Shown: in pieces, positions 1 through 12,053 of the stretch
How positions within the stretch are numbered: position 1 is the first letter of the stretch
How the letters are laid out: every line of letters begins with the position of its first letter
Source of the DNA: Tuctoria greenei
Taxonomy: Eukaryota; Streptophyta; Magnoliopsida; Poales; Poaceae
Length of the DNA stretch: 64,000 nt
Assembly (NCBI GenBank): GCA_036927565.1
Contig: JAYESD010000001.1
Coordinates: 254,725,097-254,789,096, forward strand
Direction of reading: 5' to 3'
The notes under the pieces: generated by a model
Database searches by the model: none
Seen by the model: only the letters and a program-made list of their open reading frames with translations
What the model was told of the DNA's origin: nothing
Program-made: the position numbers and the translations under genes

Positions 1-498
1 ACCTTGCCAGAGCAACCTGGACCTTGAGCCGGAGCTATCAAAAGCTAGTAGAACCTAGCGCCGGAGCTTACCAAAACTAGTACAATGAAGCACCTGCCGG
101 AGCTTACCAAACCTAGTAGATCCTAGCACCGGAGCTTACCAAAAACTAGTCAAAACTAGTCAACCCAAAACCGGAGGTAGACAAAGTACGTCGGAGTTTA
201 GCAAAAGCATGCCGGAGCTATCAAATATATGCCGGAGCTAACAAAGACATGCCAGAGCTAAAGATAAAGCTCACCGGAGCTAACCAAAGCTAGTCGGACC
301 TTACCAAGAAGTCGGACCTAGCATCTAACGTAGCCGGAGCTACCCAAAAAAAGTCAGACCTATGGTGGGACCTTGCTATAGCTCGGAGCTAGAGTCGGAC
401 CTTGATAAAAAGGTGTTTTGGTAATATTTAAAACTTTTATCATCAAAGCCAAGTGTATTCACTACAAGCCAATGTATTCAGCACACATAGGTCTTACA
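1..498 (-). repeat. Copia-1 3' LTR, partial
   Basis: This matches 15289-15783 almost base for base by eye and ends in CTTACA at 498, immediately before the polypurine tract. Only the U3 end is present because the window begins inside it. It carries the short CCGGAGCT / CGGACCTT repeats that fill U3 of this family. Confidence 0.9.
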
Positions 499-1498
499 AT
501 CTCCCCCTTGATGAATGCATTGGCAACACCATTTAAAATCCGAACATTGGCTTATTCACATAAAAGTTTTGAAAGCAATTTCTCCCCCTTTGTAAATCAA
601 AACTAAAATGAGAAGAAAAATTATCCCATATTATCTCTCCCCCTTTATTATCTCTCCTTATGCACATATTCTCTTTCTCATCATGCTTATCTCTCCCCCT
701 TTGACAATGTATTCAGCAAGTCATGAGCATATAAACAAATTATCTCTCCAACTTTAGTTGTTATGAGCATATTATAACATATACATATAAACAAAGCTCA
801 TCCAAGTCATACTATCAATTACTTTACATTATCACATCAATGAAATACATAAAGTAGTGTAGGCCATGCTAGAGATCATATGTAATTTTCAATTTAAGCA
901 AGTCATGATCTCACAAACTTAACTATTTCAAAACCTGAAAGCATGACACTAATTGCTGCATTTTATTATTTTTCAAAGCATAAATTTAGATCATATGATA
1001 TTTGCAAGAGATTATATGCGCATCTGCCTTATTCTAACCAACCAAGCCAAGCCTATGTCATTTGACAATCAGAAGCTTAAGAACATGGTTTTAGTCATAC
1101 ACAACTTCTTCCAAGTTCATATCTAAGTGCAATGACAAGTCATCTCAAAAGAAGAAGTGCGATGCATGCATATTCTCTTGATCTTTTCTCAATTTATGTT
1201 TGTTCATAAAAACTCAACATGTGAGTTGATTACTTGATTAATTCTTTATGATTAAAAGCACTTGTGAACATGTAACAAGTTCAAAACAGCAAGAAAGTTT
1301 GACCATGACCAGTTTTAGTGTAAGTAATTATTCCAATTACTAGACATGGCAAAAACTAAAAATGTATAACACGAGTAATGTAGTAAGAACTTTCAGCATG
1401 TAAAAGGAATCACAAAGTCATATATGTATGAAATACTATGCTCATATTATTTTAATTTCAGATTCACACATAGACTTCCCAAGTTTCAAAACTCCCCC
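499..1498 (-). other. Copia-1 3' non-coding spacer with repeated polypurine-tract-like motifs
   Basis: One kilobase of AT-rich sequence lies between the end of pol and the 3' LTR. The functional polypurine tract is expected at 499-509 (minus-strand AAGGGGGAGAT). The same CTCCCCCTT word recurs near 581, 636 and 692 on the plus strand, and a further CTCCCCCTC lies just after the pol stop near 1492. I see no protein-coding content. Copies of the tract could act as secondary plus-strand priming sites; this is inference. Confidence 0.75.
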
Positions 1499-4400
1499 TC
1501 AATTTAAGCCATGAGGATGCATAACCCCTATTTCACTACGAATGTAACAAAAACGAGTGAAATCCAAAGGTTTTGTAAAAATATCAGCCAATTGTTGTTC
1601 GGTATCTACATGATGAAGCACAATGTTTCCTTTTTCAACATTATCTCAGAGAAAGTGATACCTTATGTCAATGTACTTAGTTCTAGAATGTTACACGGGG
1701 TTTTTAGCAATGCAAATGGCACTAGTGTTATCACAAAATAGTGGAACACTATCTAGATCAACCCCATAGTCCTTAAGTGTTTGAATAATCCAAAGAATTT
1801 GTGAGCAAACACTAGCAGCAACTACATATTCAGATTCGGCTGTGGATTGTGCAACTGAATTTTGTTTTCTAGAGGACCAAGCAACAAGAGAATTACCAAG
1901 AAAATGACAAGCACCGGAAGTACTTTTCCTATCAATCCTACAACCCCCAAAATCAGCATCCGAAAAAGCTTTCAAAGTAACAGTTGAGGAAGAAGGAAGA
2001 AAAATGCCAAATTCTTGAGTTCCATGTAAGTACCTGAGAATCCTTTTGACGGCTTGATGATGTGAAGCATGTGGAGAAGCTTGAAACCGTGCACAAAGAC
2101 ATACGCTGAATTGTATGTCCGGTCTTGATGCCGTGAGGTACAAAAGTGATCCGATCATCTTCTATATTCTTTTTGATCCACGGGTTCACCATCTTCATCA
2201 AGTTCAAGTGTTGTTGCTGTTCCCATTGGTGTCCGAAGAGGCTTGCTTTTGTCCATGTTGAAGCGCCTTAGGAGGTCTTTGGTATACTTCATTTGATGCA
2301 CAAAGGTACCCTCCTTGGTTTGCTTGATTTGCAGCCCCAAAAAGTAAGTGAGTTCACCCATCATACTCATTTCAAATTCAGAACTCATCATTGCTGAAAA
2401 CTTGGACACAAGATCATGAGAAGCACAACCAAAGATAATATCATCCACATACACTTGAATGAATAATGAGTCATTGCCATGTTTAAGAACAAAAAGAGTT
2501 TTATCAACCTTGCCCATGGTAAACCCCTTTTCAAGTGAGAATGTTTTTAACCTATCATACCATGCTCTAGGGGCTTGTTTGAGACCGTATAAGGCTTTGG
2601 ACAGTTTGTAAACATGATTAGGAAAATCTAGATTTTCAAAACCCGGTGGTTGTTTGACATAAACCTCCTCATCTATGTAGCCATTAAGAAAAGCACTTTT
2701 AACATCCATTTGAAATAGCTTAAAACCTTTAGATGCTGCAAAAGCTAACAAAATTCTTATGGCTTCTAATCTAGCGACAGGAGCAAAAGTTTCATCAAAA
2801 TCTAGACCTTCAACTTGAGTGAAACCTTGAGCAACCAACCTAGCCTTATTCCTAACCACAACCCCATCCTCACTTTTTTATTTTTATATACCCATTTAGT
2901 TCCAATTAAAGTGTTTTAGGTGGAGGTACAAGTTTCCAAACATTATTTCTTTCAAAATTTTCTAACTCTTCTTGCATGGCAATAATCCAAGATTCATTAG
3001 TGAGTGCGTGTGATATATCTTTGGGTTCAAGAGAAGCAGAAAAAGCAGAATGAGCATAAGAGTTTGGATCGCAAAACCTGGACCGTGTGACTCGTTCGTG
3101 CAAGCTTCCAATCATCTGTTGTGGGGGATGATCTTTGTAAAAACGTAGGGGAACAGATGTCTCACAAGCTTCTTCTTCATTAGGTTCATCGTAGATTGAT
3201 GAGCTTGTGACTTGTGGACAATCAGGACCAGCATAGGTGATAGTCGGAGCTTGTTCAATGTCCGGAGCTGGACACGTGTCAACTTCGGAACTACTAGGCA
3301 ATATCACCGGCTCTTCTTCATCTTTGAAAATACCCTCCCCCTAAGGATTCGGATCTGGTCCTGCAACACCGGATCTAGTACCTGGGCTAGCTTCATCAAA
3401 AGACACTTCACAAGTCTCCACAATTTTGTTAGTGTCAAGTAAAAGCACACGGTAGCCTCTAGTATGAGATGGATAACCAAGAAACATGCCATCAATGGAT
3501 CGAGGTTCAAACTTATCAAGATTACCATGTTTATTAACAATGCATTTGCATCCAAAGACCTGAAAGTGTGTAACACTAGGCCTATGTCCAAACCGAAGCT
3601 CATATGGTGTTTTACCTAGCTTAGCACGCAAGAAAACACGATTTAAGACATAACAAGCGGTTGCTAACGCATCAGCCACAATTTCCTAGGAGTTTGATAT
3701 TCGTCAAGCATAGTCCTAGCCATCTCAACTAAGGTTCTATTCTTTCTTTCTACAACACCGTTTTGTTGAGGTACATATGGTGAAGAGATTGATGATCTAT
3801 TCTATTTTCAGCACAAAAGTGTTCAAAAGATTGATTTTTAAATTCAGTTCCATTATCACTTCTAATTGCTTTCAATGATCATGGGTGATCAATTGATAAT
3901 CTAATAAATAAAGTTCTAAAGTGACTAAAAACTTCATTCTTAGACGCCATAAAGTAAACCCAAGAGTATCTAGAATAATCATCAACGATAACAAGAACAT
4001 ATCATTTACCACCAAAGGATTGAACACGTGAAGGTCCTACGGTGTCAAGATGCAAAAGTTGACATGGTTCAGTTGTCATGATCATTGTGAGTGGAGTATG
4101 TGAACCTGCAACCATCTTAGCATGTCTACAAGAAGAACACACAATTTCTTTGTCCCCTTTAAGCTTAGGCAGCCCACATATGCGATCAAGAGCACTAACA
4201 CGCGTTAGGTGATCAAAGCCTACGTGACCAAGTCTACGATGCCAAAAATATAAGTCCTTTGAATCATTAGCAACTAGACACCTATGCTTAGAGGAAGACA
4301 TATCAAAATCAGCTTTAAAAACTCTTCCAAACCGAGACATGTTAAAAATAAGCTCACTATTTGAACCTACAACTTTGCAGCAGTTTTTATTGAAAATAAT

Positions 4401-4884
4401 TTCTACATTTTCATCTAGCAATTATGCAACAGAAAGCAAGTTGTATTTGAAATTTTTGACAAGTGCCACATCCTTCAAAGTGTAGTGATCATTTACTCTA
4501 ATCGAACCCTTAGCAATTATAGGAGCTGAAGAATTATCGGCAAAAGTAACATTCTCTACACGTGACACAAAAGAGAGGGAGGAGAACCAATCTTTGTTAC
4601 CGGTCATGTGGCGTGAGCAGCCTGAATCCACAATCCAATTTTTCTCCTTCCTCAAGCGTGTAACCTCATCGTCTTCACTGTTGTGTTCTACATCCTCCTG
4701 ACTTGATCTTGATCTTGTTTTGCCTGCCATGAAGCATAAGTTCGCCAGATCGTCATCATCTTCATCACTTTCAATGTCTACATCACTTGAACTAAGTTCT
4801 TGAAGTGCGGCGATGAAGCTGTTAATCATCTTGCGTCCTATGGTTCCCTTCATTTTCTTCGTATCTTTTGCAGAGGAGTGCTTC
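1499..4884 (-). pseudogene. pol: Copia-1 pol (protease, integrase, reverse transcriptase, RNase H), decayed
   Basis: Read on the minus strand from the CACTA-A edge. The protease has the active-site triplet in IVDSGCSRHMTG (about 4615-4640). A GAG-pre-integrase zinc finger (HRRLGH ... CSSC) lies at 4130-4250, and the integrase core pieces LDTVGP, SDNGTEF and NGVVERKNRT run from 4060 down to 3740, followed by the integrase C-terminus (3341-3679). The reverse transcriptase has RLVAQGF, KSAFLNG and the catalytic YVDD at about 2435-2450. RNase H contains SDADFGG, AESEYV and FCDN, and the polyprotein ends HPHGLN with its stop at 1499-1501. Breaks: a stop at 4422-4424 after NLLSVA, a stop at 4002-4004 inside integrase, frame changes between 3300 and 4000 and near 2880, and a stop near 1691. 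This is the copia gene order, catalytically decayed through multiple lesions. Confidence 0.92.
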
Positions 4885-5780
4885 CACTACTACAAAAAGC
4901 ATTTTTACAGGCGCCTCAATTTTTCAAACACAGGTGGTCCTTAAAAATATGCGACTGTGATGACGAATGATATAATAACCGTCTGTGATGAAAGAACAAC
5001 ACAGGCGGATTTTAAAGAACAACCGCCTGGGTAAATACATGATCTTCAGAATCGGTTCTTAATTAAGAACCGCCTGTAATGCAACGAACTTCACAGACGG
5101 ATTTTAAGAAACAACCGTCTGGGTAAATACATGATCTTCACAGACGGTTATTAATTATTAACCGCCTGCAATGCCATGAACTTCAGAGACGGATTTTAAG
5201 AAACAACCGTCTGGGTAAATACATGATCTTCGTTGGCGGTTCTTGATTAATAACCGTCTGTAATGCAATGAACTTCACAGATGGATTTTAAGGAACAACC
5301 GTCTGAGTAAATACATGATCTTCGTTGGCGGTTCTTAATTAATAACCGTCTGTAATGCAATGAACTTCATAGCCGGTTCTTGATTAACAACGGCCTTAGA
5401 AGATCATGTATTTTCAGTGGCGGTCATTGTTTAATTATCATAAGCGGTTTTCATTGAAATTACAGGGATGTAGTTGCAATTATATATCACAGCCGCATGT
5501 AGTCGTGCAGGCAAAATTGTATCAGGAAAAAAACACAAATGAGCTAGCGGATACTAGTACAGTAATGCATTATAGGAAATGCTCGATCACCAGTGAGGCT
5601 GGCTTAATTGTGATAATACACCATTAGAGGTTTTACAATTGTTCAAAGATAATTTCTTTACACACTGAACAAAAATCATGCTACATTCATTGTAGATCGA
5701 CGATGAAGCTCCCATAGATCATTGTAAATATCTTCACAGGCGGTTATTGCTTAACAACCGCCTGAGATAATGCCCGATAC
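4885..5780. repeat. CACTA-A left subterminal repeat array
   Basis: About nine units pair an ACAGACGG or ACAGGCGG half with an AACCGCCTGT or AACCGTCTGT half around an AT-rich centre (TTCTTAATTAAG), so each unit can form a hairpin. They are separated by a recurring ATGATCTTC / ATGAACTTC word. Sequence from 4885 to about 5717 is shared with CACTA-B and CACTA-C; after that A diverges. The last clear unit, at 5736-5766, is specific to A. Confidence 0.88.
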
Positions 5781-6279
5781 TGTTCTTCAGTTTCCTTATC
5801 CCTTGCTTCTTTTTTATTTAGATTCCAATATAAATACTCAAACATGTTTAGATTCTGCAAATTGTGTCCAAATTCGATGATTCTTTCTTCTACATTTGTA
5901 TAAAATTAACATCTACCACCTGAACAAAATATTTTTAAAACTTGTATAGCTGACATTGTAATGTTTTGGTAAATATCAAATTAATTTCTTCTCAGACGTG
6001 AAATTTTAATTAACGATGAACACACTACATTCATTAACAATATTCAATCATTCACACAGTTGAAGAACACACAAGATACTCAGTCATTAACAATAGGCAC
6101 ATCTCACAAAAGAACACACAAGATGCACAATATTTACACAAGAACACACAAGAACACAAAAGATACACAAGTAATATTCAATCACATAGATGAAAAAAGA
6201 TAGATTTCATTCATTAACAATATTTACAAAACAGAAGCAACTAAAAACAACAAAAAGAAAAACTAATTAAATCCTACTC
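5781..6279. other. CACTA-A AT-rich interval, nothing recognised
   Basis: AT-rich sequence with runs of AAGAACACACAAGA and CATTAACAATA words forming an irregular short tandem repeat near 6055-6240. No ORF or motif I can support. It is not present in CACTA-B or C. Confidence 0.6.
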
Positions 6280-6696
6280 CTACTCCTCTTCCATCTCCTC
6301 CTCCTCGTCCTCCGGCGGCGACTCCGGCACCGGTGCAACAGGAGACAGGGCCGGCTGCACCGGCTGCACCGGCGGTGCAACCCCGAGGTTGCTAGCCGTC
6401 GCCTCCACCAGCGTTCTACGGCCCTCGGGGCCAAGAACCTGGGCCATCGTCGCGAACAGAATGTCGAGACGATCAGCCACCCCCACGAGGGCGTAGAGGT
6501 AGTGGCCCAAGGTACCCATTCCAGTATACTCTGGAAGGGTACCCAGCCCCAAGGCACTCATGGCGCGAGACGTATTGTTGTACGCCTCTCGCGCCATGAG
6601 GAGGCGCTACTCGCCGTTGATCTTCTCGGGGGAGCTGCAACATTGTTTCTTGCAAGGTGGCTCCCTCGGAGGGCTTGGCGGCGGAAGGTCGGCCAT
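6280..6696 (-). pseudogene. Small GC-rich ORF in CACTA-A, interrupted by one stop
   Basis: On the minus strand an ATG at 6696 (MADLPPPSPPREPP) opens a frame that meets a TAG at 6608-6610. It then continues in the same frame through RLLMAREAYNNTS, a Leu/Ala-rich stretch (GHYLYALVGVADRLDILFAT), a proline-rich segment and an acidic tail ending EEEEMEEE at 6280. Total length is about 138 codons counting the stop. The GC-rich composition differs sharply from the AT-rich sequence on both sides. I do not recognise the family. It could be an accessory CACTA protein or a captured host fragment. The single stop, with codon-like sequence on both sides, suggests recent decay. Confidence 0.5.
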
Positions 6697-6964
6697 AGTG
6701 GTTTTGGGTCGTCGGAGCGGAGGAAGACGAAGAAAACAAGAGGAGTTGTGAGCGGAGGGCTTGTGAGCGATAGCGCGTCTTTAAGGCCGCGCGGAGTGGA
6801 AAAGAAAGGTCGCACATCGGGGAAAAGAAAGGTCGCGCACGCGTGACATGGTCACTGACGTGTGGGACCGGGTCCACATGTCAGTGACCGCTGATTAAGT
6901 CAGGGGATCCTCATCCCGGTTGGTGAGGGGTCTTTATGTAGGCGTTCATCAAATTAAGAAGAAG

Positions 6965-7165
6965 TAAATATCTTCACAGGCCCATGTTTAACTCAGGCGG
7001 GTGTTACTAACCAACCGCCTGAGATAATTGTATCTTCTCAGGCGGGTGTTACTAACCAACCGCCTGAGATAATTGTATCTTCTCAGGCGGTTGGTAAGTA
7101 AAATCCGACTGAGATAACAGTCTTCCCTGACGGTCGGTACTTAAAATCCGCCTGAGAAAATGTGA
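6965..7165. repeat. Internal subterminal-type repeats upstream of the CACTA-A gene
   Basis: A near-exact tandem pair, about 47 bp per unit (7002-7095), carries CTCAGGCGG and AACCGCCTGAGA halves. Further degenerate copies run to 7160. These are the same hairpin words as at the element ends but lie far inside it, directly upstream of the TATA box at 7168. They are absent from CACTA-B and C. Confidence 0.8.
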
Positions 7166-7167
7166 GT

Positions 7168-7178
7168 CTATATATACC
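7168..7178 (+). promoter_or_regulatory. Candidate TATA box for the CACTA-A gene
   Basis: CTATATATACC lies about 30 bp upstream of CATTGGAAAAACC, a plausible transcription start near 7200, and downstream of the internal GGCGG repeats. Position fits a plant TATA box; no start-site data. Confidence 0.55.
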
Positions 7179-7199
7179 CCTCGGCAGCATTGGAAAAAC

Positions 7200-8338
7200 C
7201 TAACCCGGGCGAAACACATAGACGCCGTTAGGCTGCCAAAATTTCGTTTGCCGCCAAGTGTTCCCCCTCGTCACTTCCAGGTACGCCGCCGAGCTTCGAC
7301 ATCGCCGAGCTTCGCCGTCGTCGCCGAGCTTCGCCGTCGCCGCCGAGCTTCGCCCTCCTCACTTCCAGGTACGTCGAGCGAAGCCATTTCCGTCGCCGCC
7401 GAGCTTCAAGGTAAACCCTAAACCCTTCGACCTTCCATCCTCCTTCGCCGTGCCGCCTCCCTCCCCGCCCTCGCTGCCGCCTTGCATATCCTTGGTTAGG
7501 GTTCGGGAATTAGATAATGGTAGGCATCCTTGGTTAGGGTTCGGTGGAATTCGAAAAACTGTCAAGTTCGGTGGCATCTTTGGTTATGGTTCGGTGGGGC
7601 AAGATTTATGTGGATGGTTATATCACGATAAATTGGTAGTTGGTTCTGTGTGTCTGAAACTGTTCTGACACATTAGTGGTAAACATGATTCTAGACTCTA
7701 GTAACAGCAGTATATTCCCTATTTCTGTCATCGGCCTTGCATATGCCACATAATTCTCTATTAGGGGCAAGATTTAGCTATATTTGGTTAAGTTGACCAA
7801 ATTTGGCTAATTTTGGCTAAGTTACATTAGATATAGTTATACTTGACTAATTTTGACTAAGTTATGCTATATTTAGCTATATTTGGCTACTTTTGCTTAG
7901 AGTTAGCTATGCTAGACTAAGTTTGGCTAAGTTTGCTTTTATTTCTCTAAGTTTCATTTGAGCAATTGTAGCTAATCTGTGCTACCAAAGATGTCTGCAC
8001 TTGTGGCTCCATCAGCTTCATTTGAGCAATTGTACCTAATCTGAGCTACCAAAGTTATGCTATATTTAGCTCTGAAGCCAAACAAAAGTTGCTGGCCAAC
8101 TCATTTGTGATGTCAGGAGCATCCTCACGCCCATATCTAGGTAACACTAGGTGTGGCGATGGAGTCTGAGCATATGATGCCGATCTCTATGATACAAGAA
8201 TTTAGTTAGACCTATATAACTTCAAAAATGTGTTTTGGCTAAATTTACTTAATTGAGCCAAAATTGAGAAAATTTGTTTTAAATATGACCAAATTTAGTT
8301 ATGCCATTTATTAGATTTTTTGTCTTATTAGATCTAGC
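7200..8338 (+). other. Probable 5' leader and 5' intron of the CACTA-A gene
   Basis: 7250-7410 is a CG-rich set of imperfect GCCGCCGAGCTTCG repeats. After a GTAAACCC word near 7411, which could be a splice donor, the sequence turns AT-rich with repeated TTTGGCTAAG / TTAGCTATA words (7760-8290). A polypyrimidine run ending TCTTATTAG (8331) precedes the first codon and could be the matching acceptor. No conserved protein seen. An ORF at 7258-7668 is arginine/proline-rich and looks like leader sequence read by chance. Confidence 0.4.
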
Positions 8339-11300
8339 ATGGAAAGCCCTAAGAAGACTGGTCCTGATTGTAACAACAAAGAAGACAATATGGAGTTTAC
8401 TGACTCCAGCAGTTCAGGCTCCTATCACAGTCCTTCGGATCCTTTTCCGAATATAAAAATTAAAAAGACTTCAGTGGATCTAGACCCGGAATATGATCCT
8501 GCCGACGAGGTATGGATCACGAATCTTAACTTCAGCAGTTCAAGTTAATGTTGGTTGTCAAGTATACGAAGTCTTATAATTTTTTTCTACCTAGATTAAT
8601 CTCGAAGACAATGAGGTGACATCGGCTCCTAAAACCGCAGAAGGTTCACCAATGGATGAATCCTCAGCTTCACTCAAGCGGAAACGAGGGCAACGAGGTC
8701 CCAATAAGGGTCTATTGGACCGCATCATGTACATAACAAGGGTCGGTCCAAGTGGGCTTCCCCAAGAACCACTGGATTCAGTTACCAAGTACCGTAATGC
8801 ATGCGGTTTTCTTGTTAGGGAGGTTGTGCCGATCACAACCGAGAATTGGAGGAAATTACCCGAGCAGACCAAGAATGAGTTGTGGGAAAAGATAAAGAAA
8901 CAATTCAAGTTCCCGAAAGGCACAGAAGAAGCTGTAAAGAAAGCAACATTGGTCTCTTGCGGCAAGAAGTTTCGATGCTGGAAGAGTGAAATGAATGCTT
9001 ATGTTAAGGCCAATAAGGTCCCTAGTCCGAGGAAGATGGGAAAAATCACACAAGCTCAGTGGCAAGAGTTTGTTCGTCAAAAGAGCACACCTGATGCTAA
9101 AGCTCTAAGTGCAACTAGGTCAGAGCTTGCAAAAAAGAACAAATACCATCATCGCTTGGGGTCTGCCGGATATGGACCCAAAGTCCAGAAATGGAATAAG
9201 ATATTAGACGAAATTCTTAGTAAGGGCAATCCTCACCCATTAGAAGGGTGCGATGAGCAAACTCAACGCTGGGTCTTTGCTCGGTCAGGTTTGACCAGCG
9301 AGGGCAAACTTGAAAAGCCCGACTCTCTGAATGAAGTAGAGGATAAAATGAAAGAAGTAATTGAAAAGCAACAGAAGGGTCTCTTCAAGCCGAAGAGGGA
9401 GAATGACCAACTTACCGCTATCTTGGGAAACCCTGAACACAGCGGACGGGTTCGAGCGGTCTCTTCTCAAATGTCTTGGCTAGATGGTTTCCCTAAAGAT
9501 AAAGACACATATAGAAGACGTGAGAAGTTTAAGAAAACACTTGATGAAACAATTGCTCAAAAGGTCAAAGAAAATATGCAAGAAATAATGGAACAACTTA
9601 GACAATAAGGACAATTAGTGGCACCGAGTACAATGATGGTTCCGGTGCAAAAGGAGCAATTAGTATCTCCAACTGCCTACCCTAGCAGCGTTGGTTCCGT
9701 GCCAGGCTCAGGGTCAGCCCATAAGTTCCCTGTCGATGATATTGCTAACGACAAATCTTGTCGTCTTCTTGTCCCGATAGGCAGAGCAGGGAACAAAACC
9801 AAACAGGTTGCCACTGCTATGGCAAAGCCTGATCGTGACTTCAACGGGAGTCCACTTCCGTTGTATTATTCTGTGGTGCAAGTTCTTCAGATCATTGATA
9901 ATGATTATGAAGATTATGAAATAGACCACGTCACACCTGAGGGGATCGCGACTCTGGGGCAGGCTGTCAACCAATTAATCCTTTGGCACCGACGCGATAT
10001 CGTGTTGGACGATGAGCCAATTTCTAGCCCCGTCGCATCTCCAAATACTGCAACCCCATCTTCTAAGGCGAAAGTGCATGAAGATCCACTCCCAGTCCGG
10101 GAAGATCCACTCCCCCTATGTCTGAGCAAGGATGATGATATCCAAGAGCAACAAGTTGGACAACAACTTCAAGCAGTACCAGAGCAAGCTGTTGCTAGTA
10201 AAGAGCAACTAGTTGAGCAACAGCTTGAAGTAGTACTAGAGCCAGCTGCTGGGAGTAAAGAGCAATCAGTTGAACAACAGGTTCAACAACAAGCTAGTGT
10301 CCAACTTCCGACGACTACTCCTCGATCATCAGTGCCTGTCAAAGTTAGCTCATACGAAAATAAGAAACCTTCATCAGAAGTGACAAAGTATTTGGAAGCT
10401 ATGAAGGAAAATATTAGAAAATCGAGTGCATCTCGTTCTTCTCATGAGCCAGCATTAGAAGATATCGAGGAGTGGGAAGAAGACGGTGTCATGTATAATC
10501 GGCGGACGGCTTTAGTTAAACCAGGAGTTCCAATATACAAGCTTGAGGATGTTCCTCCTAAATTTGAGAATGGGAAGCCGTTAATGACATCCGTACAACT
10601 TAGCAAACAACCCGTCGCGCTCAGAAGAATGCATGAGTGGTACATCACTGCCAGCACAAAATATGGTCTTCAGTGCGTCACATTTCGTATTCCAAAAGAA
10701 GCATTCTGGAGCACTGGAGTAGATAAATGAGTCATTTTATTTGAAGAGCTGCTTTCCCTTTTCCATCGGGGCATGCTCGAAATCAACCTGCTGCTCGTCT
10801 GGTGCTTGTAAGTGCTCTAATATTTTGTATTTGCTTTTCTTACTACACGCATACGCATTTCATGAGATTATAACAATTCTGGACTTCTTCAATAGGATGC
10901 AATACATGGATAATGAAAAGTTGGTGCACAAGACAGGTATCCTTGACCCTACTAGGATTGCAAAGTCGCTATTCGACGTCCAGGCAAATCGAGAATCAAG
11001 CCAGTACAAACACATGAAAAAAAAAGATTTTGAAAGAGCAATTGCAAAACTTAAGAAGGATAGAAAGGCAGAAGTTGCAGCTTACATAGGACATGCGATG
11101 TTTAACTTTGTCAGAGACGGCCAGGACCTCGTAAAGGCTCCGTACCACTTCGAGTAAGTTCGACACATGGAATTGAAATAGCAATTATTGGTAATTGTTA
11201 ACACGTGTGTTTGTATGTTTGCAGTAATCACTACATAATGATCTTCATCAAGCCAACGCAGGGAATGGCAACAGTCTTGGACTCGGCCGATTACCCACCA

Positions 11301-12053
11301 GATCGTTACAAAGATTTCCTTTCCATTTTGAAAAAGTACGTTTATTCAATAATTTTAATTTACGCACATTTAGAATGTGTTGACAAGTTTTATATGACAT
11401 TTCTTGTATTACAGCGCTTGGCGGTTTTACGCGGAACAGCTTGGCGGTCAGAGACCTCCTAATACGAATGCATTGGACAGTAAAACGTATTATGCTTGTC
11501 CGAAGCAGCCTGCTGGGAGTGTCTTATGCGGGTATTATGTATGCGAGCATCTTCGGACCGCCGCCGTATATAGAGTCAATCGTGAGGATGTAAGTTATCC
11601 TTAATGTCGATACCTTATTTTCTTACTTTTGTGTTTCATTTTCATTGTAACTAGCATAGTTTAATGCTTATATTCTCTGCTGTTCAATATTACCAGAAAC
11701 ATTATTTTCATATTTTGATTCCAACTTCAAAATTCAATTGCTCATAGTACAACTGCTCCAAAAATACCTACTAAATTCTTGTATACTCTCACTTTGATCT
11801 ATACTTTGAGATTGTTCAAACCAACACATTCTAAACCTTGTTATGTGTTATATTGCAGCACAAGAAGAATCTGAACGAAGAATGGCCGGTTTGTAGAAGT
11901 ATTCCTGATGGAGGAGCCGACAGGATTGCTTCTGAACTCTGTCAGTTCATTCGTCGCGAAATTTTGCACAAAACGGGGAAGTTCTTTGATAAGAGAGGTT
12001 CAGCAGCTGATGTGCCAGAACTTTGCGACTATACCAATCTAAACAGTTTTTAG
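8339..12053 (+). pseudogene. CACTA-A Transposase_24-like / Ulp1-like cysteine protease gene, six exons, two stops
   Basis: Exon model by eye with GT/AG borders that keep phase: 8339-8509, 8595-10807, 10896-11153, 11225-11335, 11415-11589, 11859-12053. Exon 2 begins with a basic domain resembling the plant Transposase_24 (Ptta/En/Spm small protein) family: KRKRGQRGPNKG, NWRKLPEQTK, KFRCWKSEMN, WQEFVRQKSTPDAK. A Glu/Gln-rich linker (EQQVGQQLQ repeats) follows. Exons 3-6 form a Ulp1/C48-type peptidase domain with His in NHYIMIF (11229-11231), Asp in VLDS (11280-11282), the oxyanion Gln in KQPAGS (11506-11508) and Cys in LCGYYVC (11527-11529), all present. Two stops break exon 2: TAA at 9606-9608 (TCA in copies B and C) and TGA at 10728-10730 (CGA in B and C). 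Ulp1-like domains in CACTA and MULE elements are known; whether these two parts form one protein here is inference from exon phase. Confidence 0.8.

Noticed and set aside
4885..5780. Regularly spaced short repeats that might suggest a CRISPR-like array
   Set aside because: They are inverted hairpin halves at CACTA ends with similar spacers in a plant genome; no array of identical direct repeats with unique spacers.
6473..6877. Several overlapping long ORFs on both strands around 6473-6877
   Set aside because: They are shadows of GC-rich sequence; only the frame ending at 6280 shows consistent protein-like sequence across its stop.
7258..7668. 136-codon plus-strand ORF in the CACTA-A leader
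   Set aside because: Built on GCCGCCGAGCTTCG repeats and probable intron sequence; no domain, and it lies upstream of a gene start better supported by splicing phase.
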